This document shows positions 60,236 to 64,000 of a stretch of 64,000 bases of DNA, one piece after another (position 1 is the stretch's first letter; every line of letters starts with the position of its first letter). This DNA is from Colius striatus. Lineage: Eukaryota > Chordata > Aves > Coliiformes > Coliidae. Location: positions 11,487,501-11,551,500 of the forward strand of contig NC_084765.1 of NCBI RefSeq assembly GCF_028858725.1. The letters are read 5' to 3'. The notes beneath the pieces are model-generated. The model was not told where the DNA came from. It saw nothing but the letters and a program-made list of their open reading frames with translations, and made no database searches. The position numbers were made by a program, and so were the translations under genes.

Positions 60236-60480
60236 CCCGCCGCCGCGCGCCGTCACAGGGCGCACGCGCGGCCGCGGCCCGCCCACACCGGCACCACTCC
60301 CGGCTGCCGTCAGGGGGCGCCGCCACCCCGCCGGTGCTGCGCTGAGCCGCGGCTGCCTGAGGGCGGTGGCCGCCCCGCCCCGCCCCGCAACGCCCCGCCG
60401 CGGGTGAGTGAGGGCGAGCGCTGCCGCCCTGCCCCGCCTGGCCCGGTGGCAGTGCGGTAGATCCCGCTGGGCGTTCGGCC
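60236..60480. promoter_or_regulatory. Head-to-head CpG-island promoter of AKIP1 (-) and probably DENND2B (+)
   Basis: CpG-rich core between the AKIP1 start codon and a plus-strand splice-donor-like CGCGG/GTGAGTGAG at 60403/60404. It has GC-box-like CCCCGCCCCGCCCC at about 60372-60387 and a CGCACGCGCGGCCG run near 60260. In human, AKIP1 and ST5/DENND2B also start back to back, and here the orientation is the same. The donor could end a short non-coding first exon of DENND2B. Confidence 0.55.
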
Positions 60481-60659
60481 CCGCAATGGGGTCGTTTTCG
60501 TTTACGCCGCTGGCCTTGGGGCTGGGCGTGCGCGCGCCCTCCCCCGAGGTGAAGCCGCGGGGAGCGGGAGTCCGGCGCGGCTGCGCGGGAGCTGCTCTCC
60601 CACAGCGGTGCCGCGCCTGGGGACGGCGGGTCCGCGCTGGGTGACAACGGGAAAGAGCC

Positions 60660-62500
60660 GAGAGAAGCTGGAGGGTGACGAGCTCCGCCTCAGTGGGCCA
60701 GTGCCGATGTGCCGGGGGGCTCTGCCCCACTATCTCCGGAGTGGGAACTGGCACTCCCTGTGGTTTTTTAAACTTATTAGGTACAAAATAACAGTCGCAG
60801 GGCGTACTGGTGATTGACTGAGTGAAACACGTATTGATAAGCGGGCAGAACACCTGTAAACTGCCACGGTTCTCCAAATAAACCCCTTTTGTGTTGGTTA
60901 GTAAAGATAAGGCACCAAGTGTTCTGACCTACTGCAAGTGAGAGTTGCCAAACAAGTGAGCTTGCTCCCTGGAAGCTGCTTCTGGCCCAGGAGGGCTTTC
61001 CAGCAGTGCCACACGTAAGGCCTTTGTCAGCCTGGAGGCACGAAGCTGCATCTGCTCCTCTGAGCTGCAAATCAGACTTGGAAAGTGACTGTGGCTACAG
61101 GTAATGGAAGCCACTCTGTGGCTTTGCTCACCAGGCACTGAGATGTCGGTAGGAAAGGCAACAAAATTAAACACAGACACTTGTGCAAGTGCAGCTTGGC
61201 CAAGGTTAACAAGTAGGTTCTGATTTTTTCAAACCCTTCGTTATTGTTTGTGAAGCTTTACTAGCTGTAATCTGTTTGGCAAACAAGAAAAATAATCCTT
61301 TCCTAGTTTACATTTCATTATTGTCTTCCAATTGCTTAACCAGAGCAGCAGCTAGCCTCTGTAATAAGCCTTACACAAGCTGCTTGTTCATTAAAACACA
61401 ATGAAGGCCCTAGTTGAGTGTCGAAATGCAACTTGTGGAGTCTCTTGTACTCAAAATTTAGGCAGTTGCTAGAGTGTTTGAGGTCCAGGGACTGAATGTA
61501 GTATAAATGTGAAAGAAAGATAATATTTGGTTTAAAATGTTTGTATGTTTGAGATGTTTGTTTGATGTGCTGGAGAAGCAGCCACAACAGAATACATCCT
61601 GCTTAACTGGAAGCTGAGCATCTTTGAACATCATTCCTTGTTATTGTTGGTCTCCTGGGGAGGCAGCTGGGTTTGTTATCTTGCAGTGCTTGTGAAATGT
61701 ACTTGCCAAGGCCCTCCTATGTCATTTTTGTAACGGGAATTAAAGTTGTATTAATTTTATATTCCTGCCAGGTACTTGTGGGAGTAGCTTGTTGTTCAGG
61801 AAGTAAATTATTCCTTATGTGTTGAAATTTAAACTCCCACTATTTTTTGATGTTTGGTGACACAGTACTTCTTTTGCAGCTGAGTAAATACATTTGTCCT
61901 GAGAAGGTTGACAGCTGAAACAGCTTTTGCTTTGAAACGCACATTCACATCAGAATCAGATGAGTTACCCTTATTTCCTGTATGTTCGCTCTTTTGAAAT
62001 ATAATGGAGGTTTGTGAAATGCTGGACATTTACACATTTCTTTGATATGTGGGATGCTGGATCACAGCATCTCAAGACAATGTATCTTATTTTATTGATG
62101 AGGCGGTGGTGGAAGACAAGAATACTTTATCCTGAGTACTGGGCTCTGAGTTCAGAGAAGTGTCCTTGTGTGGGAACACTCATAAGCTCTTGCCTAAGGC
62201 TGAGCACCACTTCAGTTCCATTTCAGTCAATGGAAAGAAGTGTAAGTATGTGTGCTGAAGGTTCAGGAAATGTGTAATGCTGGAATTTGTATTTCCATTT
62301 GCAGAGTATGTGAGTTTTTTCTTCTGTACCTATTATAATTTGGTTACTATTTTATGAAGTGGCTTTAGAAATGCTTATGTAATGCTTCAAGATTTAGGTG
62401 CAATCTTTGTATTTTGCAGTACTCATGGTGCTTTCTCACAGCCTGCCTCTTTGGTAGGGGTTTTACATCAAACTTCTGCTGCGAGTTTCTCATCTGCTCA
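60660..62500. other. Non-coding stretch between two CpG islands
   Basis: AT-rich unique sequence. If DENND2B transcription starts at the AKIP1 side this is its first intron. No coding exon, repeat tail or RNA gene recognised. Confidence 0.45.
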
Positions 62501-64000
62501 GCCGGCAGAAGTGTGTGGATGGTCGTGGCCGGGAGCTGGCCCGCACGATGCTGTTTGTGGCCCGCGTGGAGAGCGGGTGCCGGGTGGCTTGTACCACGGC
62601 AGACTCCCTTCAACCCTCGCTACAGAATCGCTATCAATCAGCTCCTTGGAGGCTGGGTTTGAACCGAGGCACACGGAACGAAGTTCGGAGGCACGCCGCT
62701 GCCTCTTTCCTCCCCTCTTTTTCCGTCGGTCCTGTTACTCCGGAGCCACTCCGGCGAGCTTGGAAAACGCGGCCGCTCCGGTGACTTGCCCGTCCTGGAG
62801 CCCTGATTGAAACCATCTGCTCGGCTCCGGGCGCAGGAAGCGCCGCCCGCTCTCCGCCTTCCTTCCCTTCTTCCCTCCTCGCAGGCGGCTCCGCGCAGAG
62901 CTCGTAGGTTTTTAAATAAAAAATAAGCGGTATCGGCCTTCTGAGGTAGAAGGGAGCAGGAAAACTGTCAGACGAAGAGCTCAGTTCTTACCTCCTTCTC
63001 TGTAGATCGCATCTCCTCGCGGACCGTCCGGTCCTGCCCGGTCCCGGCGGGCTTCCCCCCTCCCTCCATCGCTCCCTCCCTCCCGCCTGGCCAAGACCCC
63101 GCTTTGGGGCCGGGGTGGGGGGGCGGCGCCCACCCCTCCGCTGGGCTGGGGCCGGGGCCGAGCGGTGCCGGCGGAGCGGTGGCTCAGCTGCCCGGCCGCG
63201 GCGGAGCTGCAGCCCGGACCGGGCCGCGCCGGGGGAGCAGGTTTCTTTGTTGGCTGCTGGGTGACTGGTTCCCATTAATCTCCCGCACTGGCCGTGGCCG
63301 TCTCCACTTCCTGCCTTTGCATACTTCTCTCTCCCTCGATCTCAGTCCCTTCCCTCCCCCTTCCCTCCCCCCTTTCTTTCTCTCCCTCTTCCCAGTTTCT
63401 CCAAAAAACTTCCAGCCGCCCGGGCTGTGGGACGAGGGCTGCAGGCGTGCGGCGGAGGGAGCGCATCCGTGCGCGCCTCGGTAAGGGCCGGGAACCGGGC
63501 TGCCGGGTCGGTGGGCGCCTCTGGAGATCCAGCCAGGGGAGAGGGGCTCTGGGGAGGAACGGTCGATCGTGCTTGGGCTCGCCGTCCCTGCACCCCGAGA
63601 GCCCCCCGCCTCCCGGGAGCGAGCGGGGCGGGCCGGGGATGCGTAGCGGCGGGAGCTTCCCGGACTCTGCGGCTCCTCGGGCCGCGGAGCCCCCGCGGCA
63701 ACGGAGCCTCCGGTGGGCCAGCCCTACGATGCTGGCGGGAGTCCCTGCCGTGCCCGGCATGAGCGCCGATGGGCCCGAGGTCTTTGCGCCCCGGCGGACC
63801 GGGGAGTCGGTACTCCAGCTCCGCTGCGCTCCGTGCCACCGTCGTGCCTCGCCAGATGTTACTTCTCGCGTGGCTGGTGAGGGACAGAGCCCGGGAGACA
63901 GCCTCGGCGGGACCAGATTAACTATAACCTTGTGGGCAGACAGCACACGGAGCGAGGACCTCCGACCTGAGGAGAGTCTGGGAGCTATGGCACTTCTTTT
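62500..64000 (+). promoter_or_regulatory. DENND2B: Second CpG island with candidate DENND2B (ST5) first exon ending at 63480
   Basis: GC- and CpG-rich from about 62500 to the window end, with an AT-rich dip near 62910-62990. A consensus donor GCGCCTCG/GTAAGGGCC stands at 63480/63481, suggesting a non-coding first exon somewhere in 63240-63480. A pure pyrimidine tract of 48 bases (63346-63393) ends in CCCAG and might alternatively serve as an acceptor. By position and strand the gene should be DENND2B, a DENN-domain guanine exchange factor for Rab GTPases, but no coding exon of it is in the window, so the assignment rests on synteny. Confidence 0.4.

Noticed and set aside
59612-60877. 421-codon open frame on the minus strand over the AKIP1 promoter, and a 331-codon frame overlapping it
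   Set aside because: Most of the length is stop-poor GC-rich promoter and minisatellite. Only the part from the Met at 60235 matches AKIP1; the upstream part matches nothing and crosses the probable transcription start.
62650-62690. tRNA-like T-loop (GGGTTTGAACCGAGG)
   Set aside because: No anticodon or D arm could be built around it; chance match in GC-rich DNA.
63275-63946. 223-codon minus-strand frame at the right CpG island
   Set aside because: GC-driven open frame without similarity or splice context; runs antisense to the presumed DENND2B first exon.

Overview
This is a stretch of vertebrate nuclear DNA, almost certainly from a bird. The genes are split by introns, the repeats are short CR1 LINE tails of the avian type (one ends in the ATTCTATGATTCTGTGA-like 3' repeat), intergenic spacers are short, and the coding exons are close to, but not the same as, their human counterparts. 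The species cannot be fixed from the sequence alone.

The gene order matches the conserved block of human 11p15.4 in reverse: NRIP3(+), TMEM9B(+), ASCL3(+), C11orf16(+), AKIP1(-), then the promoter region of DENND2B/ST5(+). All exon assignments come from splice-site, phase and protein comparison by eye.

1-17.2 kb: 3' part of NRIP3, with a large direct duplication. Bases 1-1203 and 6311-6574 recur at 15774-17237 with only six substitutions found by eye (about 0.4%). The last three coding exons of NRIP3 are therefore present twice: at 392-1184 with a full 3' UTR, and at 16165-16957 with 5,110 bp of the 3' UTR side missing. Exons 3 and 4 of the second copy lie at 12216 and 13100. The layout fits a tandem duplication with a 15.8 kb period whose junction is at about 6574, or a haplotypic duplication left by assembly.

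17.2-29.2 kb: intergenic, one CR1 tail, several AT-rich blocks that look like conserved non-coding DNA. 29.2-40.3 kb: TMEM9B, five coding exons from a CpG-island promoter; exon 4 carries one extra A that breaks the frame. 40.3-45.2 kb: spacer, then ASCL3, a one-coding-exon bHLH gene with a TATA box and an apparent 62-bp intron in its 5' UTR. 47.8-52.7 kb: C11orf16, five coding exons giving 467 codons, the same length as the human protein. 52.7-55.6 kb: convergent spacer. 55.6-60.2 kb: AKIP1 on the minus strand, with an eight-unit 50/56-bp GC-rich minisatellite at or beside the end of its first coding exon. 60.2-64 kb: head-to-head AKIP1/DENND2B promoter and a second CpG island with a candidate first exon of DENND2B.

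The genes are not an operon or pathway. They share a conserved neighbourhood: an aspartyl-protease-like nuclear cofactor (NRIP3), an endolysosomal membrane protein (TMEM9B), a lineage bHLH factor (ASCL3), a Tudor-like protein of unknown role (C11orf16), a PKA/NF-kB adaptor (AKIP1) and a Rab exchange factor (DENND2B).
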